Source of the DNA: Pseudomonas asuensis
GTDB lineage: Bacteria; Pseudomonadota; Gammaproteobacteria; Pseudomonadales; Pseudomonadaceae
Reading direction: 5' to 3'
NCBI RefSeq assembly: GCF_014646755.1
Contig: NZ_BMNW01000002.1
Span: 244,025-308,024 of the forward strand
DNA length: 64,000 bases
Under the pieces are notes generated by a model, which was not told where the DNA came from, ran no database searches, and saw only the letters and a program-made list of their open reading frames with translations. The stretch's first letter is position 1. Each line of letters begins with the position of its first letter. Shown in pieces: positions 19,486 through 27,552 of the stretch. Both the position numbers and the translations under genes were made by a program.

Positions 19486-21009
19486 ATGTTAGAACTCTTA
19501 CAGGAAGGCTTTTCTGCCGTATTCTCTTTTCAGATCCTGATCCTTATTACCTTGGGCGTAGCCGTTGGGATCGTTTTCGGAGCTGTTCCGGGTCTCACTG
19601 CCGTCATGGCAATCGCCCTGAGCCTGCCATTGACCTACACCATGGGGCCTGCTGCGGGTCTATCGCTGCTGGTATCGCTGTATATCGGTGCCACCTCAGG
19701 CGGCTTGATTTCGGCCATCCTGTTGAAGATCCCCGGTACACCCTCGTCTATCGCCACAACCTTTGACGGCGCGCCCATGATGGAAAAGGGTGAAGGGGTC
19801 AAGGCGCTGGGCGCAGGGATTGTGTTCTCGTTCATCGGGACAATCATCAGTATCGCTGCACTGATGTTCATTGCCCCCTGGCTGGCCAAGGTTGCCTTGC
19901 GGTTTGGGCCTCATGAGTATTTCGGGATTGCCATTTTCTCCCTGACATTGATCGCTACGCTCTCGACCGGCTCGATGATAAAAGGCCTGTTCTCCGGCGT
20001 AATGGGGTTTGTTTTTGCCACGGTAGGCATCGCACCGGTTGATGCCATCCGGCGTTTTACTTTCGACACACCCAACCTGAACAGCGGCTTTGAAGTTCTG
20101 ACCGTCCTGGTAGGCATCTTTGCCATCTCGGAGATCATCAAAGTAGCCGAGAGCGTAAGAGCCGAGCGCAAGGCGGCGGTGGCCTCAGTCAGCATGAAGC
20201 AGATCAAGGGATTTGGTTTTTCGATGAAGGAGTTCATCGGTCAATTACCTAACTCGATCCGTTCTTCGCTGATCGGTATCGGCATCGGGATTCTTCCCGG
20301 CGTAGGGGCTGGTACCTCAAACATCGTGTCTTACATCGTGGCCAAGAAACGCTCCAAGTATCCGGAAAAATTTGGCAAGGGTGTAATCGACGGTGTGGTA
20401 GCCAGTGAGACTGCCAACAATGCCGGGATTGGCGGCGCGATGATTCCGCTGTTAACGCTGGGCATTCCCGGCGATGCCGTTACAGCCATTCTGCTGGGCG
20501 GCTTCATGATCCATGGCATTCAGCCGGGACCGATGCTGTTCATGAGTCAGGGACCGCTGGTCTATACCATTTTTGCCGCCCTGCTCCTGGCCTCCGTCAT
20601 GATGTTGGTACTGGAATTTTATGGCCTGCGTATTTTCATCAAACTGCTTGCCGTACCTAAGCATATCCTCTTGCCTATCATCCTTGTGCTGTGCGTAGTG
20701 GGTGCGTTTGGCCTGAGCAGCCGTATCTTCGATATCTGGACCATTCTGTTGTTTGGCCTGATTGGTTATGGCTTTGTGAAAGGGGGCATACCTGCTGCGC
20801 CCTTTATCATTGGATTTATCCTCGGGCCGATGGCCGAAACCAACCTGCGGCGTGGGCTGATGCTTTCGGATGGAAACTTCACCGGGTTCTTAACCAACCC
20901 GATTTGCGCAACCTTTCTGGTACTGGCTGCGCTCTCGATCGTGTGGCATGTCTATGGCACGCTGCGCTCTTCCAAAAAAGCAGGAACCGCTGACCTGCTA
21001 CGCTCTTAA
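19486..21009 (+). CDS. tctA: TctA-family large permease subunit
   Basis: A 507-residue, ~12-helix permease of the tripartite tricarboxylate transporter family. The characteristic segments are GVAVGIVFGAVPGLTAVMAIALSLPLTY, YIGATSGGLISAILLKIPGTPSSIATTFDG, and the second repeat GIGILPGVGAGTSNIVSY with ETANNAGIGGAMIPLLTLGIPGD. The proline-glycine motifs of both repeats are intact. AAGGAGA precedes the ATG. A strong terminator follows, closing the unit. Confidence 0.93.
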   Translation: MLELLQEGFSAVFSFQILILITLGVAVGIVFGAVPGLTAVMAIALSLPLTYTMGPAAGLSLLVSLYIGATSGGLISAILLKIPGTPSSIATTFDGAPMMEKGEGVKALGAGIVFSFIGTIISIAALMFIAPWLAKVALRFGPHEYFGIAIFSLTLIATLSTGSMIKGLFSGVMGFVFATVGIAPVDAIRRFTFDTPNLNSGFEVLTVLVGIFAISEIIKVAESVRAERKAAVASVSMKQIKGFGFSMKEFIGQLPNSIRSSLIGIGIGILPGVGAGTSNIVSYIVAKKRSKYPEKFGKGVIDGVVASETANNAGIGGAMIPLLTLGIPGDAVTAILLGGFMIHGIQPGPMLFMSQGPLVYTIFAALLLASVMMLVLEFYGLRIFIKLLAVPKHILLPIILVLCVVGAFGLSSRIFDIWTILLFGLIGYGFVKGGIPAAPFIIGFILGPMAETNLRRGLMLSDGNFTGFLTNPICATFLVLAALSIVWHVYGTLRSSKKAGTADLLRS

Positions 21010-21017
21010 CAATCAGT

Positions 21018-21039
21018 GCCCGGTGTTGCTACACCGGGC
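21018..21039 (+). terminator. Rho-independent terminator after tctCBA
   Basis: A perfect 8-bp stem (GCCCGGTG / CACCGGGC) with a six-base loop, followed by ATGTTTT. Confidence 0.85.
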
Positions 21040-21152
21040 ATGTTTTGGTGTCACTCTGTATTTACCACGCGATACACAGAGACATAACGAGCGAAGCGGG
21101 ATAACCGCCAGGAGAGACAGGAACAGCCCCATTATTATCAAAGGAGAACCTC

Positions 21153-22106
21153 ATGAGCGAAACCACGCCTCAAGCGCCTGCATTACTATTGATCGGCCCT
21201 CTGATGCCTGCATTGCAACAGCGGATCGAGTCTACCTACACCACTTACCGGCTGTGGGAAGCAGATGATCAAAAAACTTTTCTAAACACCCATGGCGACC
21301 AGATTCAAGGCATTGTCACCAGCGGCATACATGGATGCAAGGGTAACCTAATTCGGTCACTTAACAATCTGAAGGTTATCGTTAGCTTCGGCGTTGGTTA
21401 CGATGCTATTGATATCTCTGCCGCCCGCGACCGAGGCGTAGCGATCAGTAATACCCCCGGCGTACTGGACGATTGCGTAGCCGACACGGCCTTTGCCCTC
21501 CTGATTGATGTTGCACGTGGCATCAGTGCAGCAGACCGCTTCGTTCGTAATGGCCGCTGGCTCAAAGAAAAATTTCCATTGGGATGCAAGCTCGGCGGCA
21601 AGACCTGCGGCATCGTAGGCTTGGGCAATATTGGCAAGGCCATTGCCAAGCGAGTTTCAGCCTTCGACATGAATGTTGCCTATTACGGCCGCCATCAGCA
21701 GTCAGATGTCCCTTACCGTTACGAGCCTGACCTGAAGGCGCTGGCCAGCCAGTCCGACTTTCTGGTGCTGGCCGTTCCAGGCGGTAACGCAACTCACCAT
21801 CTCATCAATGCAGACGTACTAAAGGCACTGGGTAAGAATGGCTTCCTGATCAACATTGCCCGTGGCTCTGTAGTGGATGAGGCAGCGCTGGTGAGTGCGC
21901 TACAACAAGGCATTATTGCAGGTGCCGGGCTTGATGTGTTCGCCCACGAGCCCGAGGTACCTCAGCCATTACTGGAGATGGATAACGTTGTCCTGACACC
22001 GCATCTGGGCAGCGGCACACACGAGACACGACAAGCCATGGCTGATCTGACCTTCGAGAACCTGACGCTGTACTTCACAAACGGACAGCTCAAGACTCCG
22101 GTGTAA
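21153..22106 (+). CDS. D-isomer-specific 2-hydroxyacid dehydrogenase (GhrB-like)
   Basis: A 317-residue NAD(P)H-dependent enzyme, probably reducing glyoxylate, hydroxypyruvate or a related 2-oxoacid. The Rossmann motif GLGNIGKAIAKR starts at 156, and the catalytic triad is R237 (NIARGSVVDE), E266 (DVFAHEPEVP) and H284 (LTPHLGSGT). AAGGAGA before the ATG defines the start. It lies between two terminators, so it is transcribed alone, but next to the glucarate and Tct genes. The exact substrate cannot be told from sequence. Confidence 0.88.
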   Translation: MSETTPQAPALLLIGPLMPALQQRIESTYTTYRLWEADDQKTFLNTHGDQIQGIVTSGIHGCKGNLIRSLNNLKVIVSFGVGYDAIDISAARDRGVAISNTPGVLDDCVADTAFALLIDVARGISAADRFVRNGRWLKEKFPLGCKLGGKTCGIVGLGNIGKAIAKRVSAFDMNVAYYGRHQQSDVPYRYEPDLKALASQSDFLVLAVPGGNATHHLINADVLKALGKNGFLINIARGSVVDEAALVSALQQGIIAGAGLDVFAHEPEVPQPLLEMDNVVLTPHLGSGTHETRQAMADLTFENLTLYFTNGQLKTPV

Positions 22107-22114
22107 TCCATCGA

Positions 22115-22136
22115 GCCTCCCGCGTTCAGGGGAGGC
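22115..22136 (+). terminator. Terminator hairpin after 2-hydroxyacid dehydrogenase
   Basis: A perfect 7-bp stem (GCCTCCC / GGGAGGC) with an eight-base loop, followed by TTAACTTT. Confidence 0.75.
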
Positions 22137-22272
22137 TTAACTTTCCGTTATCGACAGGAGACACAATAACCTCCAGATCGCTTACATCCCAACGAGGCGG
22201 GCTTGTACAAACCCCGTTCCATGGCCTGCAGTAGGTCTGCCGACATTGGACTGCAAAACGCTCCTGATAGTG

Positions 22273-22286
22273 ACAAGAACAATCAA
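22273..22286 (+). promoter_or_regulatory. CA-rich Hfq/Crc-type motif ahead of Nramp-like gene
   Basis: ACAAGAACAATCAA lies ~20 bases before the start codon and consists of AAN-type triplets. An Hfq/Crc site before a metal transporter would be unusual. Confidence 0.4.
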
Positions 22287-22306
22287 CCTATCCAGAGGGT
22301 TACTCC

Positions 22307-23605
22307 ATGGCGCATACCGAACCGGTTGCAAAAAAAGCAGTCAGTACTTCCCGCTTTTCGCTTTCAAATCTGGTTAAGACGCTCGGGCCTGGCATTATCG
22401 CCGTGCTTTCCTGGCTGGGCGCAGGCGATCTGATCACCTCGTCAGTGGCCGGCTCTAACTATGGCTATGCCATGATGTGGGTGCTGGCGGTGTCTTTGCT
22501 GCTCCGCTTTCTGATCGTGAACATCATTGCCCGCTTCCAGCTATGCAATAACCAGGGCATGAGCATTCTGCAGGGTTATGCCCAGCTGCATCCACTTTTT
22601 GCCTACTTCATGTTTGGTTATGCGTTGATCATGGCACACCTCACCAATGCCTACATGATCAAGGGCGCAGGCGAGGCACTCTCGACGCTGTTACATATCA
22701 ATCACCCCCTGTTGTGTTCGGTAGCCGTTGTGCTGGCCGTCTGGATGCTGGTCGGGCGTAACTTTTACGCCATGATCGAAGGCGTGATGAAGCTCTTGCT
22801 TGCCATTATGACCCTGGCCTTTCTGACCCTGGCCATCATGGCTGGGCCCGATATGGGCGGTATCCTGTACGGCACCATTGGATTCAGCATCCCGGCGGAT
22901 GAAGGGGTTCATGGTGCCCTGTTAGTTGCCGTATCGGTGATCGGTGCCGTAGCGGGTTCATTTTCCAATTTCGTTCATCCATATGTGATGAAAGAAAAAG
23001 GCTGGACGGGGCCGGAGCACAAGCGCATCCAACGTAATGATCTTCTGTTTGCAGTCATCGTAGGCATCATCATCAATCTGGCGATCTGGGTGGTAGGTGC
23101 TGAAATCCTCCGCCCCAACGGCATTCAAGTGAATACGCTGGACGACTTGGGTACGGCACTGGAGTTGTACTTCGGTAGAGGCGGATGGCTGATTTTCTTC
23201 GTGGGCGTGTTCGCCACGTTGTTCGCAAGCATTTCCGGCAAGACTACCGCTCTGCCCATGCTGATCACCGATGCCTTCCAGTACATCCGCCCCGGTCGGC
23301 GCGAACGTTATGGCAAGGTGTTGCACAATGACCCCATGCATAAGTGGTTCATGCTGTTTATTCTGGTCACGCCCCTGATCTGGTCACTGCCAGGGATGCC
23401 CAACTTCGTCACCCTGACGATCGCGGTCAATGCCTTGAATATTATCGGCTTGCCAGTCATTTCTCTTGGATTGCTGATCATGTCCAACCAGAAGTCGTTG
23501 CTGGGCAAATACCGGAACAATTGGTTCGAAAACATTGCATTGGGCTTTGCGACTGCTCTGGCGGTATGGATTGCCTTCCAGTTAGGCGCTGACCTGCTCA
23601 CCTGA
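22307..23605 (+). CDS. Nramp-family membrane transporter lacking canonical metal-binding motifs
   Basis: A 432-residue protein with ~11 membrane helices and overall Nramp fold signatures (GPGIIAVLSW..., GYALIMAHLTNAYMIKGAGEAL, FFVGVFATLFASISGKTTALPMLITDAF). True Nramp Mn/Fe carriers bind metal with DPGN in helix 1 and MPH in helix 6. Here the helix-1 site reads GAGDL (38-42) and helix 6 reads FVHPY (222-226). The metal site is therefore altered, so manganese/iron transport should not be assumed. It follows sugar-acid genes, but a terminator separates it from them, and another terminator follows it. It belongs to the family but its substrate is open. Confidence 0.8.
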   Translation: MAHTEPVAKKAVSTSRFSLSNLVKTLGPGIIAVLSWLGAGDLITSSVAGSNYGYAMMWVLAVSLLLRFLIVNIIARFQLCNNQGMSILQGYAQLHPLFAYFMFGYALIMAHLTNAYMIKGAGEALSTLLHINHPLLCSVAVVLAVWMLVGRNFYAMIEGVMKLLLAIMTLAFLTLAIMAGPDMGGILYGTIGFSIPADEGVHGALLVAVSVIGAVAGSFSNFVHPYVMKEKGWTGPEHKRIQRNDLLFAVIVGIIINLAIWVVGAEILRPNGIQVNTLDDLGTALELYFGRGGWLIFFVGVFATLFASISGKTTALPMLITDAFQYIRPGRRERYGKVLHNDPMHKWFMLFILVTPLIWSLPGMPNFVTLTIAVNALNIIGLPVISLGLLIMSNQKSLLGKYRNNWFENIALGFATALAVWIAFQLGADLLT

Positions 23606-23613
23606 CCCAGCCA

Positions 23614-23641
23614 GCGTGAGGGTGTTCGACAGCCCTCACGC
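23614..23641 (+). terminator. Terminator after Nramp-like gene
   Basis: A perfect 9-bp stem (GCGTGAGGG / CCCTCACGC) with a 10-base loop, followed by CTTTG. Confidence 0.75.
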
Positions 23642-23689
23642 CTTTGCCGTACGGCTGGATTTTTTCGCTAGAGCACTTGATGCCTGTCT

Positions 23690-23983
23690 ATGGCTTGTGC
23701 ACCTGTAGTCTGGGTGATGCTGGCTAAAATCCCTCCATTACCGATTCAAGGTTTGGCAATAGGCGTTGCCGTTTGCGCCTTGTGGATTGAAAACGTCATC
23801 ATCGGCCTGTTTTTCCCGGTCGTTGTCGACGTGTTTGGCGTGGCCTCGACGTTCTTCCTGATCGTTGGGCTGGGCGCGATTGCCATGGCCTTCGTTTATT
23901 ACCATGTACCGGAAATCAAGGGGCGTTCGCTTGAGCAGATTGAAGCGTACTTTCGTGCCCGTTTCGCCAAAGAGGCGAATTAA
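23690..23983 (+). pseudogene. C-terminal remnant of an MFS sugar porter
   Basis: Ninety-seven codons matching only the last two helices and tail of sugar-porter family transporters. The recognisable pieces are WVMLAKIPPLPIQGLAIGVAVCALWIENVIIG, FFLIVGLGAIAMAFVYYHVPEIKGRSLEQIEAYF, the latter being the classical PExKGRSLEQIE signature at the C-terminus. Normal members have ~450-480 residues. The first ten helices are absent and the sequence immediately upstream is a terminator with no trace of them, so this is a deletion remnant. The remaining frame is intact, which implies a fairly recent loss. Confidence 0.8.
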
Positions 23984-24044
23984 AATAATGCTCCCTAATA
24001 AAGGGATGACATGAAATCCGCTCAAGGCATTGCTTAAGCGTTGA

Positions 24045-24077
24045 TGCGCCGTGCACGAAAGGCGTTTGCACGGCGCA
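24045..24077. terminator. Hairpin between sugar-porter remnant and DUF1826 gene
   Basis: A perfect 10-bp stem (TGCGCCGTGC / GCACGGCGCA) with a 13-base loop, followed by CTTTCAT. It probably once ended the sugar-porter transcript and now separates convergent units. Confidence 0.65.
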
Positions 24078-24133
24078 CTTTCATCAAAAAGCAACGTTGA
24101 CACATACCGTGTATCTTTTTGCCTTACAGGCCG

Positions 24134-24748
24134 CTACGCAAGCCAATCCAGTGACAGGAACAGGCGCTTTTCTCCAGGCTTCAACGCTGGGGAACAATGC
24201 ACGATGCCTGCCCCTTCGTTACCTTCCCACTTATCGCCCTTGAGCAATGCGACTGCTCCCGGGGAAAGTTGATGAGCATCATCTGGCGAGCTTGAAATCA
24301 ACTGGCTCTTGCTCGACCAGAGGCTTCCTGGTCCGGCGTAGGTAGTGACCAGGCGGAGCGGCACATGGTCGACGTGAAATCGTGGACACATAGCCTTATC
24401 CAGCAAGCGCAAACGCACCCCAACTCGGCGTGCATCGAGCAAAAAGGCGAAGGCTTTAACCAGCCAGGCAATGTCGGCAATAAAGCCCTCATGTCCTTCT
24501 ATATCCCTATAGGCGCTTGCAAGCTCGCTCACATTGGGCTCGGCTTCTGCATTCTCCAGGTGTATCACCAAGGACTGAGCGAACGGCTCGGCTACACCCG
24601 CCAGCATCCGCGCAAAATGATCAATGTGTAGCGGAAGAGATCGGTTCCAAATGGCAAGGTTGGTACGATCATGAAGCACATCGGCCAAAACGGCAGGGGT
24701 ATCGCCTTCTACTTGCCGGGTTATTTCGGTCAGTTCAGCTACATTCAT
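24134..24748 (-). CDS. DUF1826 domain protein, probably zinc-regulated
   Basis: A ~204-residue protein of the DUF1826 family, function unproven. Conserved segments are LAIWNRSLPLHIDHFARML, MCPRFHVDHVPLRLVTTYAGPGSLW, and a C-terminal GAVALLKGDKW...GIVHCSPALKPGEKRLFLSLDWL. The C-terminal half, with H-x-D-x-V and a late H, is reminiscent of cupin/dioxygenase-like metal sites. The start is placed at 24748 because AGGAAAG lies just upstream; the longer frame begins with TTG at 24826 and would run into the promoter. A near-perfect Zur-like palindrome lies ~100 bp upstream. A link to zinc starvation is inferred from that box. Confidence 0.75.
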   Translation of the reverse strand: MNVAELTEITRQVEGDTPAVLADVLHDRTNLAIWNRSLPLHIDHFARMLAGVAEPFAQSLVIHLENAEAEPNVSELASAYRDIEGHEGFIADIAWLVKAFAFLLDARRVGVRLRLLDKAMCPRFHVDHVPLRLVTTYAGPGSLWSSKSQLISSSPDDAHQLSPGAVALLKGDKWEGNEGAGIVHCSPALKPGEKRLFLSLDWLA

Positions 24749-24846
24749 TAATCTTTCCTGTTGGTTAGCACCCAAAATCCTTGATCCATCCATAAAAACC
24801 ACGTCCAGATAACGTGCCGCTTGCAAATCAATCCTTACATTAAAAC

Positions 24847-24859
24847 GTTATAACATAAC
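24847..24859 (-). promoter_or_regulatory. Zur-like operator
   Basis: GTTATAACATAAC has perfect GTTAT/ATAAC arms and differs at one position from the gammaproteobacterial Zur core GTTATANTATAAC. It lies upstream of the DUF1826 gene on an AT-rich promoter-like background. Confidence 0.65.
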
Positions 24860-25044
24860 AAATAAATACAGTAATATTGGATTTTCCTTTAGCGACCTTT
24901 GGCTGACTCGATAAGGGTTTTGCAAGGTAGAGGAAATGCAGATGTAAGCGGTATTCTGTGGAGCAGCGCACCGCGACACGTTGAATCTTTCGTTTATGAG
25001 CAAGCCTAAAGCCCAGACTCGGACGCTATTCTCAAGGAGAACGA

Positions 25045-25587
25045 ATGCTCACTAAAAAACTGGTAGGCTCATTGCTTGGCCTCATGCTATTAGGTGGTTG
25101 CGCCCACCAGGGCGCAGATACATCAGAGCCAGCCAGCCAGGCGCCTAAAGATGTTGCTACCAGCCCAGCCGCACAGGCTCCTATGGACTTCAATACGGCT
25201 AAATCCCTGGCTGAACGTGGAGATATTGAAGCCCAGATACAGTTGGCCAATTTTTATTTCATGGGCAAGCCAACCAAAGACTTGAAGCAGGCCGAGCGCT
25301 GGTGGAAGCTGGCTGCTGATCGTGGACGTCCCGAGGCGGCCGTGAACCTGGCATTTCTGTACTCAGGACAAGCCGATCCGGCCCTCGCCAACGAAGCGAA
25401 CATGATCAAATACCTTAACCAGTCAGCCGCGGGCGGCAACGCGATGGCTCAGCATATGCTGGGCAATTTCTATATGGAAGGCATGCACGGCCTGCCCAAG
25501 GATACCTTTCAAGCCAAGCAGCTCTTTCAGAGCGCCTGCAACAATAAGTTCGAAAGCAGTTGTCAGCGACTGTCTACGCTTCCTTGA
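25045..25587 (+). CDS. Sel1-repeat lipoprotein
   Basis: A 180-residue lipoprotein. The signal peptide has the lipobox LLGGC, with the lipidated cysteine at residue 19. A short Ala/Ser/Pro-rich linker is followed by Sel1-type repeats: AKSLAERGDIEAQIQLANFYFMG, AERWWKLAADRGRPEAAVNLAFLYSG, LNQSAAGGNAMAQHMLGNFYMEG, and AKQLFQSACNNKFESSCQRL. Sel1 proteins act as scaffolds for protein contacts at the membrane; the partner is unknown. AAGGAGA precedes the ATG. A strong terminator lies right after the stop. Confidence 0.87.
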   Translation: MLTKKLVGSLLGLMLLGGCAHQGADTSEPASQAPKDVATSPAAQAPMDFNTAKSLAERGDIEAQIQLANFYFMGKPTKDLKQAERWWKLAADRGRPEAAVNLAFLYSGQADPALANEANMIKYLNQSAAGGNAMAQHMLGNFYMEGMHGLPKDTFQAKQLFQSACNNKFESSCQRLSTLP

Positions 25588-25593
25588 AGACAT

Positions 25594-25619
25594 GGCTGGG
25601 TCTGCGCACAGACCCAGCC
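25594..25619. terminator. Bidirectional terminator between Sel1 lipoprotein and acyl-CoA operon
   Basis: A perfect 11-bp stem (GGCTGGGTCTG / CAGACCCAGCC) with loop CGCA, followed on the plus strand by TTTGCTTTA. It separates convergent genes. Confidence 0.85.
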
Positions 25620-25625
25620 TTTGCT

Positions 25626-26399
25626 TTATCGATGCTTGAAATCTGGATCCCGCTTTTCGACAAAGGCTTTCATGCCTTCCTTCTGATCCGCCGTGGCAAA
25701 GACGGCATGGAAAACCCGCCGCTCGAATCGTACGCCCTCGCTCAGGCTCGTCTCAAAGACACGGTTGATGCTTTCCTTGGCCATGAGCGTTGCAGTCAAT
25801 GACTTGTTAGCAATCTCATGGGCGACCTGCAAGGTTTCGCTCACAAGACTCTCTACGGGAAAAATACGCGCTACCAGCCCTGCCCGCTCCGCCTCGGGCG
25901 CCTCCATCAGTCGACCGGTCAAACACATCTCCATCGCCTTGGCTTTGCCCAGCGCCCGCGTCAGCCGCTGGGTGCCTCCCATACCGGGCAATACACCCAG
26001 CTTGATTTCCGGAAGACCAAATTTGGCATTATCAGCGGCATAGATGAAGTCACATAGCAGCGCCAGCTCACACCCCCCGCCCAACGCATACCCGGCTACA
26101 GCGGCAATCATCGGCTTGCGTCGACTGGCAACACGATCCACTGCCGAGAAAAAATCATCCAGATAGATATCAGGAAAGGTCAGATCAGCCATTTCCTTGA
26201 TATCGGCACCGGCTGCAAAAGCCTTGGAAGAACCCGTCAGCACGATACAACCGATGGTGGTGTCCCGCTCCAGACTGTCCAGGGCCTGGTTGAGCTCGTC
26301 GATCAGCTGAGAATTCAGTGCATTGAGCGCCTGAGGGCGATTAAGTGTGATCAGCGCAACGCGCTCTTGTATTTCGATCACCAGGGTTTCATAGGACAT
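25626..26399 (-). CDS. Enoyl-CoA hydratase (crotonase family), branched-chain degradation
   Basis: A 257-residue crotonase-fold enzyme. The oxyanion-hole segment [10 protein letters not shown] and the active-site glutamates E111 (GGGCELALL) and E131 ([20 protein letters not shown]) match authentic hydratases. In this operon the likely substrates are tiglyl-CoA (isoleucine) or methacrylyl-CoA (valine). The start is at 26399 with GGAG upstream; the open frame further upstream overlaps the dehydrogenase gene and has no homology. It is the last gene of the run and starts four bases after the dehydrogenase stop. Confidence 0.9.
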   Translation of the reverse strand: MSYETLVIEIQERVALITLNRPQALNALNSQLIDELNQALDSLERDTTIGCIVLTGSSKAFAAGADIKEMADLTFPDIYLDDFFSAVDRVASRRKPMIAAVAGYALGGGCELALLCDFIYAADNAKFGLPEIKLGVLPGMGGTQRLTRALGKAKAMEMCLTGRLMEAPEAERAGLVARIFPVESLVSETLQVAHEIANKSLTATLMAKESINRVFETSLSEGVRFERRVFHAVFATADQKEGMKAFVEKRDPDFKHR

Positions 26400-26403
26400 G
26401 ACG

Positions 26404-27537
26404 CTATTCTCCAAGATGGCGGGCAATGACGAGCCGCTGAATGTCACTGGTGCCCTCGTAGATCTGACAGATCCGGGCGTCGCGGTAGATTCGCTCCAGC
26501 GGATAGTCATTGAGGTAGCCATAACCACCCAGGGTTTGCAAGGCGGCAGAGCAGACCCGCTCAGTCATCTCGGATGCAAACAGTTTGGCCATGGACGCCT
26601 CGACCAGTGCTGGCCTGCCAGCATCCCGTAGCGCAGCGGCATGGAGCACCATCTGCCGCGCCACAGCAATTTCGGTTGCCATATCTGCCAAGCGGAAGGC
26701 TACCGCCTGGTGCTCGACAATAGGCTTGCCAAAGGTTTGTCGGTCACGGGCGTAGTCCCGCGCATATTCGAACGCGGCGCGGGCCATGCCTACAGCTTGC
26801 GCCGCAATACCGATGCGTCCGCCCTCCAGGTTTGCCAGGGCAATCTTGTAGCCTTGCCCTTCTTCACCGAGTCGGTAGGACGCCGGGATACGTACGTTAT
26901 CCAACTGGATTTGGCAGGTGTCGGATGCGTGAATACCAAGCTTGTGCTCCACCCGCACAACTGAGTAACCCGGCGTGGACGTTGGCACGAGGAAGGCTGT
27001 AATACCCCGTTTGCCAGCGGATGGGTCTGTTACGGCAAAGACGATAACAACGCCTGCATTGCTACCCGACGTAATGAATTGCTTAGCCCCGTTGATGATG
27101 TAGCTATCGCCCTCCCGTCGCGCCTTGGTGCGCAAATCGCTAGCATCCGAACCGGCTTGGGGCTCGGTAAGAGCAAAGGCACCGATCATCTCACCTGTAG
27201 CCAGTGGGAGTAAAAATTGGGTTTTCTGCTCATCGCTACCAAAGTGATTAATGGGTACGCAACCTACCGAGTTATGTACGCTCATGATGGTGGAGCAGGC
27301 GCCGTCCCCGGCTGCGATTTCCTCAAGCGCCAGTGCATAGGCAACATACCCGGTCTCACAGCCGCCCCAGGTATCGGGCACCAGCATGCCCATGAAACCC
27401 AGCTCAGCCATCTCTCGCAGCGCCTCCCGAGGAAAGGCATGCTCACGATCCCACTCTGCTGAAAACGGCCTCAGTCGCTCTTGGGCAAACTGGCGGGCCA
27501 TATCGGCGATACTTTGTTGTTCTTCTGTGATCAGCAT
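26404..27537 (-). CDS. Acyl-CoA dehydrogenase (short/branched-chain type)
   Basis: A 377-residue FAD enzyme that introduces the alpha-beta double bond in acyl-CoA. Visible are the FAD-binding segment [19 protein letters not shown], the pattern [19 protein letters not shown], and the catalytic base glutamate at about 361 in [17 protein letters not shown]. This C-terminal position of the glutamate is the short-chain/isobutyryl- and 2-methylbutyryl-CoA type. GAGG lies upstream of the ATG. The neighbouring thiolase, SDR and hydratase complete an isoleucine beta-oxidation set. Confidence 0.9.
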   Translation of the reverse strand: MLITEEQQSIADMARQFAQERLRPFSAEWDREHAFPREALREMAELGFMGMLVPDTWGGCETGYVAYALALEEIAAGDGACSTIMSVHNSVGCVPINHFGSDEQKTQFLLPLATGEMIGAFALTEPQAGSDASDLRTKARREGDSYIINGAKQFITSGSNAGVVIVFAVTDPSAGKRGITAFLVPTSTPGYSVVRVEHKLGIHASDTCQIQLDNVRIPASYRLGEEGQGYKIALANLEGGRIGIAAQAVGMARAAFEYARDYARDRQTFGKPIVEHQAVAFRLADMATEIAVARQMVLHAAALRDAGRPALVEASMAKLFASEMTERVCSAALQTLGGYGYLNDYPLERIYRDARICQIYEGTSDIQRLVIARHLGE

Positions 27538-27552
27538 GGTCTTGTCCTCAAA

